Source of the DNA: Bin16 sp965206315
GTDB lineage: Bacteria > Chloroflexota > Dehalococcoidia > Lucifugimonadales > Australimonadaceae
Assembly (NCBI GenBank): GCA_965206315.1
Contig: OZ242210.1
Location: 1,364,001 to 1,428,000 of the forward strand
DNA: 64,000 bases
Reading direction: 5' to 3'
Positions 1 to 7,921 of this stretch are shown here, in pieces. The first letter of the stretch is position 1, and the number at the start of each line of letters is the position of its first letter. The notes under the pieces were generated by a model. It was given only the letters and a program-made list of their open reading frames with translations. It searched no databases and was not told where the DNA came from. A program made the position numbers and the translations under genes.

Positions 1-2
1 CG

Positions 3-725
3 TCCGTGGTTATCACGATGGTGCCGGACACGCCGGACGTGCTGGCTGTGGTGGAGGGCGAGGGCGGACTCGCCACCGCGATGCGCGCCGGGTCGGTATT
101 GATCGACATGAGCACGATATCGCCCGCCGAGACGCGGGCGCTCGCGGAGCGGCTGGCGGAGCGCGGCATCGCAATGCTCGACGCGCCGGTCAGCGGCGGC
201 TCGTGGGGCGCGCAGCAGGGCACGCTCACCATCATGGTGGGCGGCGAGCCGGAGACGTTCGAGCGGTGCCAGCCCGTGTTCGAGGCGATGGGCAAGAGCA
301 TCACGCTGATGGGCCCGTCCGGCATGGGGCAGACGACGAAACTGGTGAACCAGATACTCGTCGCGGGAACGTGTGCGGCGGTGGCCGAGGCGCTGGTGTT
401 CGCGGCGTCGCAGGGCGCGGACCTGCTCAAGACGGTGGAGGCGGTATCGGGCGGCGCCGCGGGCTCGTGGCAGCTGTCCAACCTCGGGCCGCGGATGGCG
501 CAGCGCGACTTCGCGCCCGGCTTCATGGTGAAGCTGCAGCAGAAGGACCTGCGGCTCATCCTGGAGGCGGCGCAGGAGCAACACGTGCCGCTGGCGGTGA
601 CGAGCCTGGCGCGGCAGTACCTGACGGCGGTCGAGGCGATGGGCGGCGGCGACGAGGGCACGCAGGCCGTCGTGAAGGCGGTGGAGGCGCTGGCCGGAGT
701 CGAGGCTCGGCAGGACGCGGGATGA
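3..725 (+). CDS. NAD(P)-dependent beta-hydroxyacid dehydrogenase, 3-hydroxyisobutyrate dehydrogenase family (5' truncated by window)
   Basis: The frame is already open at base 3, so the N-terminal Rossmann dinucleotide motif lies outside the window. What remains is the end of the NAD-binding domain (SVVITMVPD, then DMSTISP), the substrate-binding signature DAPVSGG and the catalytic-lysine segment GMGQTTKLVNQ, followed by the all-helical C-terminal domain. These are hallmarks of the 3-hydroxyisobutyrate / tartronate semialdehyde / 2-hydroxy-3-oxopropionate reductase family, which oxidises small beta-hydroxyacids with NAD(P). The exact substrate cannot be told from sequence. The next gene begins 22 bases after the stop on the same strand, so the two may be cotranscribed. 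Confidence 0.9.
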   Translation, partial: SVVITMVPDTPDVLAVVEGEGGLATAMRAGSVLIDMSTISPAETRALAERLAERGIAMLDAPVSGGSWGAQQGTLTIMVGGEPETFERCQPVFEAMGKSITLMGPSGMGQTTKLVNQILVAGTCAAVAEALVFAASQGADLLKTVEAVSGGAAGSWQLSNLGPRMAQRDFAPGFMVKLQQKDLRLILEAAQEQHVPLAVTSLARQYLTAVEAMGGGDEGTQAVVKAVEALAGVEARQDAG

Positions 726-747
726 CGCTTCCCTGCCCCGACGCTCG

Positions 748-1053
748 ATGAGCGCTCAGGTCCGGCGAGCGTGGGATGCGCTGCACTATCCGGTGGTGAT
801 GCTGGTGTTCGCGGTCAACGGCGCGCTGGCGGCGTCGCTGGGGCACGTCCTGCTGAACGACGTCATCGGCGTCGAGGGGTCGCTGTGGGGCGGGCCGTGG
901 GGCTACCGCGTCGTCTACGTTGCGCTCATCACGCCGTCGTACTCACTGCTGCTCCTCGTCACGGGCACGCTGTTCGGGAAGGGCGCGTACTTCAGGATGC
1001 GCGTGCGCCGCATCTGGGGGCGGGTGCTGCCGGTGCCGTGGCTGCGCGGGTAG
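748..1053 (+). CDS. small two-helix membrane protein, DUF6787-like
   Basis: A 101-residue protein with two hydrophobic segments (about residues 14-36 and 56-76) and a basic C-terminal tail ending in the arginine-rich stretch RMRVRRIWGRV. The layout of a short loop, a second helix, then an F-G-x-x-x-F/Y-like turn leading into a basic tail resembles DUF6787 proteins, but this is a resemblance seen by eye. It would sit in the cytoplasmic membrane with the basic tail probably inside. No biochemical role is known to me. It starts 22 bases after the preceding dehydrogenase gene and is followed by a repeat mosaic, so it probably ends that transcript. Confidence 0.6.
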   Translation: MSAQVRRAWDALHYPVVMLVFAVNGALAASLGHVLLNDVIGVEGSLWGGPWGYRVVYVALITPSYSLLLLVTGTLFGKGAYFRMRVRRIWGRVLPVPWLRG

Positions 1054-1080
1054 AGGAACCCTCACCCGCCGCGCAAGCGA

Positions 1081-1225
1081 AAAGGGCGCCCACGAGGGAC
1101 GCCCCTACACCAAGCAGACCTCCGCCCAACCACCCCGCCGGTTCACCCTCACCCCAGCCCTCTCCCCTCAAGGGAGAGGGGGCCAGAAGGATGCTGGATT
1201 CCCGCCTTCGCGAGAATGACGGGAC
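1081..1225. repeat. intergenic repeat mosaic (three repeat families)
   Basis: Three short repeats stand side by side. At about 1084-1112 is a GGGCGCCC...CGCCCCTACACCA unit; at about 1144-1182 a CCCTCACCCC...CTCTCCC...GGGAGAGGG unit; at about 1194-1222 the hairpin CTGGATTCCCGCCTTCGCGA followed by GAATGACGG. Each is internally palindromic, and each recurs in other gaps of this window (1.9-2.2, 3.4-3.7, 10.8, 11.5-11.9 and 28.1-28.3 kb). None encodes a plausible protein. Confidence 0.85.
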
Positions 1226-1843
1226 TTACGACTCCGGGAACATCTCGACGGGCGTCTGGCGCGGGCCGAGGCTCTCGTAGTAGTAGTTGGTCTCCGGGTC
1301 GTAGCGGCCCTGGTTGAAGCCGCCCGACTTCTCGCTGCGGATGATGATGGCGACCGTACGCTCGCCGACCGTGATCTCGGTGTGGACCTCGTACGGCTTG
1401 ACGAGGTCGATCTCGCCGGGGCCGACGAGGACGTCCGAGGCCAGCGCGATCTCGGCGTAGTCCGGCTTCGAGCGGTCGTCCAGGCGGTCGTAGCGCTCGA
1501 TGCGCTCGTGGCCGTCGAGCACGCCGTAGAGAGTGTAGATGTGAGCGTGGTCGTGGATGCGGGCGCGAGCGCCCTGCCGGGCCTCGCCCTTGGTCAGGCC
1601 GTTGACCGCGAAGCCGTAGTCCGGGTCCTCGTAGAAGATGAGGTTCTCGGCGCGGCCGTCGGCGGGGACGCAGTCCGGCCAGGACTTCGACGCCTCGACG
1701 ACCGTGGGGTCGGCGAGCAGCTCGGCGAGGACCGGCGCGAGGGCCGCCCAGCGCTTCTCGAGGTCGGGCTCCGATGCGAAGAGTTCGCGGGTCTTCGAAA
1801 CGAACCGGTCCAACGCGTTCTGGGTCCTCGTCTCAATCACCAT
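1226..1843 (-). CDS. cupin-fold (double-stranded beta-helix) protein, putative metal-dependent enzyme
   Basis: A 205-residue protein. Around the middle it has the motif RIHDHAHIYTLYGVLDG, the His-x-His plus downstream pattern of predicted metal enzymes of the double-stranded beta-helix superfamily (cysteine-dioxygenase-like). A second part, VKPYEVHTEITVGERTVAI, supplies the later cupin motif with another His. The ATG at 1843 is preferred over upstream in-frame codons because a good Shine-Dalgarno (AAGGGAGG) lies about 8 bases before it. It would bind a mononuclear metal in the cytoplasm; the substrate is unknown. It is flanked by repeat mosaics on both sides and has no tight operon partner. 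Confidence 0.65.
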   Translation of the reverse strand: MVIETRTQNALDRFVSKTRELFASEPDLEKRWAALAPVLAELLADPTVVEASKSWPDCVPADGRAENLIFYEDPDYGFAVNGLTKGEARQGARARIHDHAHIYTLYGVLDGHERIERYDRLDDRSKPDYAEIALASDVLVGPGEIDLVKPYEVHTEITVGERTVAIIIRSEKSGGFNQGRYDPETNYYYESLGPRQTPVEMFPES

Positions 1844-2211
1844 GGCGTCCCTCCCTTGTTCTGTCGCTTGCACTATACGCCGAACGCGGGCGCCGCGCAT
1901 CTCAACCCTCACCCCCGCGCTGAAGCGCGTTCCCCTCTCCCAGGGGGCGAGGGGTCAAGGGCGCCCACGAGGGACGCCCCTACACCGGGCATCCCCGTTC
2001 CACGCCCCGCCGAGGGCCTGAGAGATTCCTCGACTCCGCTACGCTCCGCTCGGAATGACACCTCCATGACCTGCCCTGCCGGGCTGCGAGATTCCCGCCT
2101 TCGCGGGAATGACGGGGTTTACACCCCGTCGATCACCCCCATCCTAACCTTCCCCCGTCGAGGGGGAAGGGACCAGGCCGGGCGCCCACGAGGGACGCCC
2201 CTGCACCAGGC
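1844..2211. repeat. gap filled by a five-family repeat mosaic
   Basis: Apart from the leader of the cupin gene, this stretch is nearly all repeats. In order: a CCCTCACCC-GCGCTGAAGCGCGTT-CCCTCTCCC-GGGGGCGAGGG unit (about 1903-1955), a GGGCGCCC...CGCCCC unit (about 1959-1985), a GAGAGATTCCTCG...GCTCGGAATGACA unit (about 2018-2063), the TTCCCGCCTTCGCGGGAA hairpin (about 2092-2110), a CCCATCCTAACCTTCCCCC...GGGGGAAGGG unit (about 2146-2172), and a second GGGCGCCC unit (about 2178-2206). No gene is supported here. Confidence 0.85.
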
Positions 2212-3345
2212 CTAGGCGGGGCTGGGGACGCCTGCGATGGAGTAGAAGCGGGCGCAGTTGTCCCAGAGGATCTTGCGGCGGTCCTCGTCGGTGAAGGGGA
2301 GCTCGAAGAAGTTGTCGACCGCCGCCGGGTACTTCGAGTCGCCGTGGGGGTAGTCGGTCGAGAAGACGATGTTGTCGTTGCCGAAGGCGTCGATGGTGTA
2401 CTTCGCGGGGAGCTCGTCAGGCTCGACCGAGACGTAGCACTGACGCCGGAAGTACTCGCTGGGCGGCATCGTGAGGTCTTCCATGAAGATGTCCGCCTCG
2501 CGCTCGTAGCCCTCGTCCATGCGCCAGAGCATCCACGGCAGCCAGGCGCAGTTCGCCTCGAGGAAGGCGACGTTCAGGCGCGGGTGATGCTCCAGCACGC
2601 CTCCGGCCGCGAAGCTGCCGATGGCCAGCATCTGCTCGAACGGCTGCGCGTAGATGCGGCGCAGGCCGAAGTTCGGGTCGTAGCTCTCGGCGCTCTGGCG
2701 CGAGCGCGACCCCGACGCCTCGTGGAAGCCCAGCGGGATGCCGAGTTCCTCCAGCGCGTCCCAGAGCGGCTCGTAGTCAGGGTCGTGCCAGCTCTTGCCG
2801 TTCACGATGTTCGAGCGCACGAATACGGCCTTGAACTTCAGGTCCTCGACGACGCGGTGGGCCTCCTCGACGGCGTCGTTGACGTCGTAGACGGAGATCA
2901 TGCCCGCGCCGAGCAACCGCGCGGTGTCGCCCTGGCAGAAGTCGGACAGCCAGTCGTTGTAGGCGCGGGCGATGGCGGCGGCGAACCTCGGGTCGAGGTC
3001 GGGGATGGTCAGCACGCTGAGGCCACGGCTGGGGAAGAGCACCGCGACGTCGAGCCCTTCCGCGTCCATCGCTTCCAACTGGACCTCGGGCGACCAGCCG
3101 CGCGCCGCGTGGTCGCGGTAGAGCACCTGGTTGCGCTCGTAGTTGTGGCCGCGGTGGGGCGTGCGGGCGCCGCGCATCGAGCGTTCGCGGTCGGGGAAGT
3201 AGACGCCGAGGTCGCGCACGTTCTCGGAGGTCATGCCGATGGGGGCCATCGACTTGAACTCGGGGTCGATGTAGCGCTCCCAGAGGTCGGGCGGCTCCAT
3301 GATGTGCATGTCGCTGTCGATGATGCTGAAGCCGTTCTTTGCCAT
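2212..3345 (-). CDS. amidohydrolase-family TIM-barrel enzyme (ACMSD-like, COG2159)
   Basis: A 377-residue metal-dependent hydrolase or decarboxylase of the amidohydrolase-related (Amidohydro_2) family. The N-terminal metal motif is DSDMHI (the D-x-D/H-x-H of the ACMSD subgroup), central histidines occur in LGFHEASG and GVLEHHPRL, and the C-terminal aspartate motif is FSTDYPHGD. These fit a single-metal TIM barrel, as in aminocarboxymuconate-semialdehyde decarboxylase and related ring-fission-product enzymes. The ATG at 3345 has an AGGAGGGA Shine-Dalgarno. A paralogue lies just upstream on the same strand, separated by repeats. The substrate cannot be assigned; an aromatic-degradation decarboxylase or hydrolase is my guess. 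Confidence 0.85.
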   Translation of the reverse strand: MAKNGFSIIDSDMHIMEPPDLWERYIDPEFKSMAPIGMTSENVRDLGVYFPDRERSMRGARTPHRGHNYERNQVLYRDHAARGWSPEVQLEAMDAEGLDVAVLFPSRGLSVLTIPDLDPRFAAAIARAYNDWLSDFCQGDTARLLGAGMISVYDVNDAVEEAHRVVEDLKFKAVFVRSNIVNGKSWHDPDYEPLWDALEELGIPLGFHEASGSRSRQSAESYDPNFGLRRIYAQPFEQMLAIGSFAAGGVLEHHPRLNVAFLEANCAWLPWMLWRMDEGYEREADIFMEDLTMPPSEYFRRQCYVSVEPDELPAKYTIDAFGNDNIVFSTDYPHGDSKYPAAVDNFFELPFTDEDRRKILWDNCARFYSIAGVPSPA

Positions 3346-3674
3346 AGGTCTTCCCTCCTGTTGTGTACCCTCACCCACGCGCTGAAGCGCGTTGCCCTCT
3401 CCCAGGGGGCGAGGGGGCGGACACCCCGCCGGTTCACCCCCATCCTAACCTTCCCCCGTCAAGGGGGAAGGGACCACCGGGCGCCCACGAGGGACGCCCC
3501 TACACCAGACACCCTCACCCACGCGCTGAAGCGCGTTGCCCTCTCCCAGGGGGCGAGGGGCAGGACACCCTGCCACTCCCCCAGGCTGCTGGATTCCCGC
3601 CTTCGCGAGAATGACGGGGTTACACCCCGTCGGTTCACCCCCATCCTAACCTTCCCCCGTCAAGGGGGAAGGGA
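3346..3674. repeat. gap filled by repeat mosaic
   Basis: After the leader of the downstream gene this gap consists of repeated units. There are two copies of the CCCTCACCC-ACGCGCTGAAGCGCGTT-GCCCTCTCCCAGGGGGCGAGGG unit (about 3366-3416 and 3512-3560), two copies of the CATCCTAACCTTCCCCC...GGGGGAAGGGAC unit (about 3438-3474 and 3641-3675), one GGGCGCCC...CGCCCCTACACCA unit (about 3480-3507) and one GGATTCCCGCCTTCGCGAGA hairpin (about 3591-3618). The last unit abuts the stop codon of the next minus-strand gene. Confidence 0.85.
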
Positions 3675-4742
3675 CTAGACGTTGAAGAAGCGCTTGGCGT
3701 TGCCGCCGAGGACGGCGGCCTTGTCGTCGTCGGTGAGGCCGGGGTAGTGGGCGAGCTCGTCGATCTCCTCCTCGGCCTTGAGCGCGTCGACCTCGTGGGG
3801 GTAGTCGGAGGCGTAGGCGAACGGCGTGGCCCCGACGCGCTCGACGAGGTGGCCGAGCGTGCCCTCGCTGCCCTCGCAGCCGATGAGCACGTTGCCGCTC
3901 TTGACCCACTCCTCGGCGTCGAGGCCCGACGCGCGGGGGCGGTACTCGTCCTCGCGCGCGATGCGGTCGAGCACGAACGCGAGCCAGCCGGCGCCGCCCT
4001 CCATGAAGCCGAGTTTGAGGTTGGGGAAGCGGTCTATCGCGCCCTGGCGGAAGAACGAGACGAAGTTGATGATGAGCGGCAGCGGGTGGTGGAGGATGTG
4101 GGACGCGCCGTTGTCGATGAAGCCCTCCATGCCGAGGTTGAGGTTGGAGCCGCCGTGGAGCGCGAGCACGCAGCCGAGCCGCTCCGCCTCCTCGTAGACG
4201 GGCCAGTACATCTCGTGGCCGAGGTTCACGGGGAGCCCGCGCGTGGGGAGCATCGCGCCCGGCAGGCCGAGGTCCTCGACGGCGCGCCGAAGTTCTTTAA
4301 CGGCCTCCGGCACGTTCTGCATGGGGATGAGCGCCATGGGGTGCAGGCGGTCGCTGACCTTGCGGTAGGCGGCGTGGACGTAGTCGTTGAAGCCCTGGCA
4401 GACGGCGACGGCGTAGTCCGGGTTCTGGATGATGCCGACGGCGAGCCCCTGGGTGGTGAACATGACCGCCTTGTCGATCTCGGCGCGTTCGAGGAAGGCG
4501 ACCCAGTCCTCGCCGGAGCCCATGCGGTGCTCGCTGGCGTTGACCCGCTCGCGTCCTGCTGCGCCCGACGGTCGTGCCTGCGGCATGTGCATGCCGTCCA
4601 GGCCCGGGAAGAGCCTGCCGCCGGCGTTCCTGCTGCCGCCTATGACCGACTTGAACGGCTCCGGCATGAAGTCGAGCATCTCCATGCTGGCCTCGATGAT
4701 GTGCCCGTCGCAGTCGACGACGGGGAAAGCGCGCTTCGCCAT
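3675..4742 (-). CDS. amidohydrolase-family TIM-barrel enzyme (ACMSD-like, second paralogue)
   Basis: A 355-residue paralogue of the gene at 2212-3345. It has the N-terminal metal motif DCDGHII, the strand-5 region LALHGGSNLN, HHPLPLIINFV, and the C-terminal YASDYPHEVD motif carrying the conserved Asp. The segment FPNLKLGFMEGGAGW is typical of this subgroup. It is expected to be a soluble enzyme with one divalent metal acting on a carboxylated cyclic or ring-cleaved substrate; specificity is not visible. The start at 4742 has an AGAGGAGGAC Shine-Dalgarno. Two diverged copies in tandem suggest an old duplication followed by specialisation, or two steps of one degradative route. Confidence 0.85.
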   Translation of the reverse strand: MAKRAFPVVDCDGHIIEASMEMLDFMPEPFKSVIGGSRNAGGRLFPGLDGMHMPQARPSGAAGRERVNASEHRMGSGEDWVAFLERAEIDKAVMFTTQGLAVGIIQNPDYAVAVCQGFNDYVHAAYRKVSDRLHPMALIPMQNVPEAVKELRRAVEDLGLPGAMLPTRGLPVNLGHEMYWPVYEEAERLGCVLALHGGSNLNLGMEGFIDNGASHILHHPLPLIINFVSFFRQGAIDRFPNLKLGFMEGGAGWLAFVLDRIAREDEYRPRASGLDAEEWVKSGNVLIGCEGSEGTLGHLVERVGATPFAYASDYPHEVDALKAEEEIDELAHYPGLTDDDKAAVLGGNAKRFFNV

Positions 4743-5268
4743 GTCTGTCCTCCTCTACGTCACGATTCTCGTCATGGGCGGATGGTACAGCGGCGGATGG
4801 CGGCTGTACACGGGCGCTCTCATTCCGTCATTCCCGTCCCCTCCGTATTCCCGCCCCCTCCGTCATTCCCGCGAAGGCGGGAATCCAGCAGCCCCAGGGC
4901 TGGTTCTAGATCCGGTTCTTCATCCGGTCTCCACGAGTGAGAGTGAGCGATTTCAGCATCTAGAAATCTAGATCGACAAGGCCGTGGCCTGATGCAACGT
5001 TCTTCCGTTCAAGATCCGGGCAGAGAAGGGGTGTGTGTCGTCCTGGCTGCGGGGGCACGTTCATGCGCAGGGGGTTGTGCTACAGACGCGGTCTGTGGGC
5101 GCTGCCGGCAGGACGCTCATGCAACCAGCGTACGCGGCCGGTGCGCGACTGCGAAAGAGGCGCGTGTCACTTCCGGGCTCTTGCAATCGCGCGTCACGCG
5201 GCGGTGGACGCTCGCTCACGTGCGGCGGTACGCTGTGGAGACATCAAGCGCAGCGAAGGAGAAGCGCC
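4743..5268. other. 526-base gap upstream of the Panacea module
   Basis: The gap holds the leader of the minus-strand amidohydrolase, an inverted copy of the TTCCCGCGAAGGCGGGAA hairpin repeat (about 4865-4883), and a short perfect palindrome ATCTAG-AAAT-CTAGAT (4958-4973). It then has GGCCGTGGCC (about 4980-4989), a string also present in the 21.1 kb gap. The rest is GC-rich sequence with no convincing codon pattern. I see no clear -35/-10 pair for the plus-strand gene at 5269, only its AAGGAG ribosome site. Confidence 0.5.
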
Positions 5269-5850
5269 ATGATGCACGAGAAGAAGACGGCGCAGGCGGC
5301 GGCCCTGTTCCTGCTCAAAGCGGGCGGCCCGATGCCGCACCTGAAACTGATGAAGCTCCTCTACATCGCCGACCGCGAATCGTACCGGCTCCGTGGTTCG
5401 CCCATCACCGGCGACGCGATGGTCTCCATGCCGCACGGCCCCGTTCTCTCGCGCACGCTCGACCTGATGAAGGGCGAGGCGGACCCGGCCTCCGCCGGCT
5501 GGTCGAACTACGTCTGCCGGGTGAACCAGCATGCGGTCGCCCTCGCGCACGGCGTCACGAAAGAGACCTTCCTCGGCGAACTCAGCCAGGCCGAATACGG
5601 GATCATCGATGACGTCTGGCAGTGGTATGGCGGCATGAGCCAGTGGGAGTTGCGCGACCTCACGCACACGTTCCCGGAGTGGGAAGACCCGCACGGCTCC
5701 TCGAAACCCATCGAACGCTACACGCTCTTCCGTGCCGTCGGCATGACCCATAAGCAGGCGAAAGCGTCCGTCGAGCAGTGTGAGGAGTTCGATGCGATAG
5801 ACGCTGCGTTTGAGAGGATGTACGAGCGGGCGGGAAAGGCGCGGGCTTGA
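5269..5850 (+). CDS. Panacea-domain protein (DUF4065 / SocA-like), putative antitoxin
   Basis: A 193-residue protein. The first ~150 residues match the Panacea (formerly DUF4065 or GepA/SocA-like) fold: an N-terminal helix with KLMKLLYIADRESYRL, then GSPITGDAMVSMPHGPVLS, and later YGGMSQWELRDLTHTFPEW. In the family the L(M/L)KL-(L/I)Y-x-A-D and (M/Y)-x-(H/Y)-G-P-V motifs are diagnostic. Panacea proteins are antitoxins of many two-gene toxin-antitoxin systems; the domain neutralises unrelated toxins and has been called chaperone-like. The ATG at 5269 (or the next codon) has an AAGGAGAAG ribosome site. A likely toxin gene follows immediately, overlapping in another frame if its upstream ATG is used. 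Confidence 0.85.
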   Translation: MMHEKKTAQAAALFLLKAGGPMPHLKLMKLLYIADRESYRLRGSPITGDAMVSMPHGPVLSRTLDLMKGEADPASAGWSNYVCRVNQHAVALAHGVTKETFLGELSQAEYGIIDDVWQWYGGMSQWELRDLTHTFPEWEDPHGSSKPIERYTLFRAVGMTHKQAKASVEQCEEFDAIDAAFERMYERAGKARA

Positions 5851-5872
5851 CTGTCGAACGGGGCGCGGTCTT

Positions 5873-6277
5873 GTGGATGCCCACGCCGCTTCCCAGGAAC
5901 AATTCCCTGAGGCACTCTTTATTGTGCTGACCAACCCCGCATCGGTAGCGGGTCATGCCTCTCCCAGTGTTCTTCTCGTCAACCTGTCCAGCATCTATGA
6001 AGGACGCGACGTAGATGCGACGTGCGTCCTGCAGCCGGGCGATCACGGCCGCATCACGCGTCCCAGTTACGTTGTTTATCGACGTGCCCGGATAGACCTG
6101 GCCGACGTTCTCATGGAGGATGTCGAGAGCGAACGGAGCGAAGCCCTCGAACCCCTCGAACCCCTTAATCCCCACGTCCTCGACCGCGTCTGCGCGGGGC
6201 TGGAAGCGTCTCCGAACACGCCGGAAGAGATCAAGGCGTTCTACCGGGAGGCTGAGCGCCTGCGCCTGGGCCCGTAG
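5873..6277 (+). CDS. putative toxin partner of the Panacea antitoxin (PemK/MazF-like or related small beta protein)
   Basis: About 134 residues from a GTG at 5873. An in-frame ATG at 5810, overlapping the Panacea gene by 41 bases, is the alternative start. The core runs ALFIVLTNPASVAG, then VLLVNLSSIYEG, CVLQPGDHG and SYVVYRRARI, and ends in a helical tail. The order of a nucleic-acid-enzyme-like strand with V-L-T/S-N/D-P, a V-N-L-S/T-S strand, then C-x-L-x-x-G-D-H, is one I associate with small proteins encoded beside Panacea genes and resembling PemK/MazF folds. Gene order and near overlap support a toxin-antitoxin pair. Toxicity and mechanism are inference. Confidence 0.6.
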   Translation: MDAHAASQEQFPEALFIVLTNPASVAGHASPSVLLVNLSSIYEGRDVDATCVLQPGDHGRITRPSYVVYRRARIDLADVLMEDVESERSEALEPLEPLNPHVLDRVCAGLEASPNTPEEIKAFYREAERLRLGP

Positions 6278-6282
6278 CCCCA

Positions 6283-6654
6283 TCACCAGTTGAAGTGCAG
6301 CTCGATGATGCCGCCGTCGCGGCCGTCGTCGTTGTCCACCACCGGGTAGTAGTCGTCCTCCTGGTCGCGGCCATCGCTTGGCGGCAGCGCGTTCTGCCAG
6401 CCCCCGATCCACGGGAGCGACGCCAGCCACGACCGTATCTCCAACCGCTCCTGCGGCGACAGCCTGCGCTCGCGGGTGAATTCGTCGAGCATCCGCAGCA
6501 CCTGGCGCTGCGTGAACGGGATGCAGCTGTTGCCCTCGCCGAACATGTAGGCGTCGTCCGCTCCCTCTTGCGCCAGATGCCATGCGAAGTCGTAGACGAC
6601 ACCTCCGGGCCGCTCGAGGTACTCGACCTTCATGATGCCGATGTCCAATCCCAT
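6283..6654 (-). CDS. hypothetical acidic protein
   Basis: 123 residues from the ATG at 6654, which has GGGAGGG about 7 bases upstream; an ATG at 6723 would add 23 residues without a good ribosome site. I do not recognise the family. It begins with a small beta/alpha region, MGLDIGIMKVEYLERPGGV, has a likely helical centre (VLRMLDEFTRERRLSPQERLEIRSWL) and an acidic, glycine-rich C-terminus ending in a short beta-like IIELHFNW. There is no signal peptide or membrane segment. It converges with the putative toxin gene (5 bases apart) and diverges from the restriction-modification operon, so it may belong to the same island. Confidence 0.55.
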   Translation of the reverse strand: MGLDIGIMKVEYLERPGGVVYDFAWHLAQEGADDAYMFGEGNSCIPFTQRQVLRMLDEFTRERRLSPQERLEIRSWLASLPWIGGWQNALPPSDGRDQEDDYYPVVDNDDGRDGGIIELHFNW

Positions 6655-6790
6655 GACGACGCCCTCCCGCGCAAGGTCGGTGGTCCATATCGGACCAAGG
6701 GGAGGTCCGTCAAGACGTGCCATCTGCTACTTACCCGCCTTAGAGGGGGCCGGTTAGTTTGTACCAGTAGCCTTTCATCAGGAGTGAGAT

Positions 6791-7921
6791 ATGCAAGTCA
6801 AGCTGATGCCGCACCCAGAGACTTCAATGAGTCGGCGTGGTATGTTTCTGTCCATGGACGAAAACGGTTGGGCGGCCGGCCAGCATCCCAGGTTTACTTT
6901 CAGTGACCTGTTCGCGGGTATCGGAGGTTTTCGTCTGGGACTGGAAGCGGTCGGTGGTCAGTGTGTGTTCAGCTGTGAGTGGGATACGCACGCGCAACAC
7001 ACGTACGAGCAATGGTTTGACGAACTGCCCGTCGGAGACATCAGGAAGATTTCCCCTCGCGACATCCCTGAACATGACGTGCTGGCGGCTGGTTTCCCGT
7101 GCCAGCCATTCTCGATCGCTGGAGTCTCCAAGAAGGCGAGCTTGGGGAAGGAACACGGCTTCAGGGACGTGGCACAGGGAACGCTCTTCTTCCACCTCTC
7201 CAAGTTGATCAAGGCGAAACGCCCCCCGGTACTGCTTCTGGAAAACGTAAAGAACCTGCTCTCCCACGACGGTGGGAGGACGTGGACTGTTATTGAGCAG
7301 AGGTTGAAGTACTTGAAGTATGACATACACTCAATGATTATTGATGCATCTGCGTGGGTTCCACAACACCGAGAGCGTATCTTCATAGTTGGCTTTGATC
7401 AGATGCGCTTTGGCAAGACAGTAGACTTTCAATTCCCCAAGTACCCTTTAGACAACAAGCCACGGTTTCGCGACATACTGGAATCGGAAGTCCACACAAA
7501 ATACACTCTCAGCGACCACCTGTGGGAATACTTGCAGGAATATGCAGACAAACACAAATCCAAGGGCAACGGCTTTGGCTATGGCCTGACAGATCTGGAC
7601 GGAGTTAGCAGAACTCTGAGTGCAAGGTACTACAAGGATGGCTCAGAGGTTCTGATTCCACAAACTGGCATGAGGAACCCGCGGCGACTCACCCCACGAG
7701 AAGCGGCGCGTCTCATGGGCTTTCCCAGCGGACTACCTATCGTTGTATCTGACACCCAGGCATACAAGCAGTTTGGGAATGCGGTAGTTCCTGCGGTAGC
7801 GGAGGCGGTGGGACAACAGATAGTAGAAACGCTGGACTTACTTGGCTACTGTTCCAGTGAGTACGGTCTCACTGATGCGCCTAGCACCATTCCCGGGGAG
7901 AAAGCCTATGCCAAGTCATGA
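6791..7921 (+). CDS. DNA (cytosine-5-)-methyltransferase of an EcoRII-type system
   Basis: A 376-residue C5-cytosine methyltransferase that protects the host from the adjacent nuclease. All core motifs are visible: SAM-binding motif I FAGIGGFRLG (about 41-50), motif IV GFPCQPFS with the catalytic Cys near 104, motif VI ENVKNL (about 151), motif VIII PQHRERIFIV (about 191), and after the target-recognition region RRLTPREAARLMGFP and YKQFGNAVV (motifs IX-X). The ATG at 6791 has AGGAG six bases upstream; conserved sequence begins only at about residue 35, so a shorter product is possible. The EcoRII-like and Vsr genes that follow suggest CCWGG (Dcm-type) specificity. Codon use is less GC-rich than in flanking genes, consistent with transfer. 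Confidence 0.93.
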   Translation: MQVKLMPHPETSMSRRGMFLSMDENGWAAGQHPRFTFSDLFAGIGGFRLGLEAVGGQCVFSCEWDTHAQHTYEQWFDELPVGDIRKISPRDIPEHDVLAAGFPCQPFSIAGVSKKASLGKEHGFRDVAQGTLFFHLSKLIKAKRPPVLLLENVKNLLSHDGGRTWTVIEQRLKYLKYDIHSMIIDASAWVPQHRERIFIVGFDQMRFGKTVDFQFPKYPLDNKPRFRDILESEVHTKYTLSDHLWEYLQEYADKHKSKGNGFGYGLTDLDGVSRTLSARYYKDGSEVLIPQTGMRNPRRLTPREAARLMGFPSGLPIVVSDTQAYKQFGNAVVPAVAEAVGQQIVETLDLLGYCSSEYGLTDAPSTIPGEKAYAKS

